64,000 nt of DNA, taken from Elysia chlorotica (Eukaryota; Mollusca; Gastropoda; Plakobranchidae). The notes under the pieces are model-generated. The model had not been told where the DNA came from, ran no database searches, and saw only the letters and a list, made by a program, of their open reading frames with translations. The stretch lies in assembly GCA_003991915.1 (NCBI GenBank), contig RQTK01000154.1:613298-677297 (forward strand), read 5' to 3'. The translations under genes and the position numbers were made by a program. Below are positions 58,601-61,600 of the stretch, one piece after another (within the stretch, counting starts at the first letter, position 1; each line of letters opens with the position of its first letter).

Positions 58601-61600
58601 GGAGCAGTCAGTATTCGTCTTAGACCTTAAACTTTCCTATAGATCTATAGATAAAGGCATATAAGATTAGTTAAGTTAAGATAAACTTTAATCATCCAGT
58701 TTAGAAATTTGTTCTGTATTTGTTCTTTATATTCTTTAAACATAAAGATAGTGTTAATCACATTATTGTGGGCTGGATTCCCAGTATTGTAAACCTTTCT
58801 TGGTTTTGTTTTGGAATTTTGAGTCGTAGTTATAAAAAAAAATCATTTTTGTATTTTTTTTAATACATGTGAATTGTAAATTAATAGGGAACAAAGAGTG
58901 ATGTTTGTAATACTTTAGAAGAGTATCAAGATTGACAATGGAAATTATAATAAGACGAGAAGAAGAAGAAGAAGAATTATGATAACAATCTGCCCACCAC
59001 AGGGAACAAAGAGTGATGTTTGTAATACTTTAGAAAAGTATCAAGATTGAGAATGATAATGATAACAAGAGGAAAAGAAGAAGAAGAAAAAAAAAATATT
59101 AATGATGATGACAAAAATAATAATAATAATAATAATCATTAATCATATCATTTATGGAGTGCCTGCTCTTGTAACAAAAGTTCGAAACTGATCTACATAG
59201 ATTTTTACAACATTATTATATACATCCATTTTAATCAAATCTGCCCACCACGCAAAAATGTCAGACATTATAGTCTTGGAGTTATTCCACAGTATAGTCC
59301 ATATTGTGCTGCCACTAGACGCTAAACAACAAACTACCCCACAATTATAGTTCATATTGTGCTGCCACTAGACGCTAAACAACAAACTACCCCACAATTA
59401 TAGTTCATATTGTGTTGCCACTAGACGCTAAACAACAAACTACCCCACAATTATAGTTCATATTGTGCTGCCACTAGACTCTAAACAAGAAACTAACAAA
59501 ACAACACCAACCCCCCTCAGGGCTTGGATCGCGCGCCGCATGAAGCTGGACCAGTGCCTGGAGCTGCAGCTGTTCTACCGCGACTGCGAGCAGGCGGAGT
59601 CTTGGATGGCGTCCAGGGAAGCGTTCCTGGCCGGGGACTCTGTGGACGGAGACAACGTGGAGACCCTCATCAAGAAGCACGAGGACTTTGACAGGGCCAT
59701 CAACTCTCAGGTACTGTTTACACTGACTCAGTGATACAGATATGTCGAATTTATCGTAAATTTACGGATTTCCAGTGAAAATAAAATTCAAATTGTATGT
59801 TTTTGAACATTACAGATGGATTTCCAGTAAAAATATTATTCATATGGTATGAAGTTGGAATATCATTTATGGATTTCCAGTCAAAATAAAATTCATAATT
59901 ATATGAATTATTACCTAGTTGAATATCATATACAGATGTCTAGTAAAAAATAAAAATTCATATATATGGTATGATTTAAGCGTTATTTAAAAACAATTTT
60001 TTTTTTAGTCATCTTGGCAAAATATTTCAATTTAAATATACACAGTTACGGGATTAAATTGAGTAGCGCTAGAGGTTTAAAGCTTATCTTTTTGCTAACC
60101 CCCCACAGGAAGAGAAGTTCAACTCCCTGCAGAACTTTGCGGAGCAGCTCATCACCTCGAACCACTACGACGGCCCCGCTGTGTCCGACAAGAGGGACCA
60201 GGTCCTGGAAAGGTCAGGGGAATGTACTTTGAATACTATTTGCCTAGGCATTATCCTTGGTATAAAATAAAATTGTTGGGCATTAAAAACAAATATAGGT
60301 AATTTTGATGTTAAAGTGAGGCAGGGATGTTAAAGTCACTAATTTTCACCATCTTTTTCTTTGAACACGTTTTGTGTAAAAATTATTTTTAGTTCTGGGT
60401 TATCACCATTCTTCAATTTAAAATTTAAGACCAGCTGAGTGTAGAAAAGTTTTTATTTTTGCTTTTTAATGTAAGCAACTTTTTAATAACGTTTATAGTT
60501 ATTTTTCTCTCTGTTGATGGGTTCCCTATGTCATAGTAATAATTTTTACTATTTTCTGTAACCACTTGATTGTGATGAGGACAAAATTTTGAAGGCCTTT
60601 TGCCAATTGATTCTTAGACTGCCAAATCTCTATCCAGTTTACATTAGTTGTAACTTCTTTTCATAAGAGTGAAAGCTTCTCTCCTTTCTTGGATGTAGAC
60701 GGCACAAAATAAATAGCAAAATGCTTTTCACTTGGTATAGCCAAATTTCTACTCACAATTTGAATACAGTAAAAAAATTATTTGTCAGCATTCAATTGAT
60801 AAAAGAACTGCGCCTTGATTAAATTAAACAATACATTTTAAATCAAAACACCCTTTGACGTTAATATCACCACCAACACCACCACAGATGGTCGAAGCTG
60901 AAGGAAGACCTCATCGAGAACCGGTCCAAGCTGGGCGAGGCGCAAACCCTGCAGCAGTTCTCGCGCGACGCCGACGAGATGGAGAACTGGCTCCAGGAGA
61001 AGCTGCAGATCGCCATGGACGAGTCGTACAAAGACCCGTCCAACATCCAGAACAAGCACCAGAAGCACCAGGCCTTCGAGGCCGAGCTCGCCGCAAACTC
61101 TGAGCGCCTGCAGTCTCTGCTGGCCACGGGGCAGAGTAAGTGTCGTGATGGGATGGGGGGGGGTTAGGTTGGTTTAACGTCCAACAGCAGCACTGCACTA
61201 TATAGGCTATATTGTGGACGGGCCCCAAGACGGACGTCTGACAATTTTATGTGCTGCCACACACGAGACAGGGCGGGGATACCATGACTCCTGTCTCAGC
61301 CGGTCACATTATACTGACACCGACCCAACCAGTACAGAGTGAGTGTCGTGATGGGGGAAAAAAATAAAGAAGTAGACAAACTTTTCAGACCTGTAGCTGT
61401 AAAGACTTTGGACTTATTCTTTTGTTGGAAGGCTTAAAACAGTTGCTTTGGTGTTTCCTTCCACATAAGCAAATATTTGACTAAAAAATATTTTGCCTCG
61501 GCTACAAGACAATCTTGGGGGGAAGGGGAGGGTCGGGGGACAACTTACACGAGTGATAGAGCAATAGTCTTCCAATCGGAAGGTCCCGGGTTGAAACCCA

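Noticed and set aside
60838-61228. Several ORFs over exon 35
   Set aside because: Alternative frames of a GC-rich exon.
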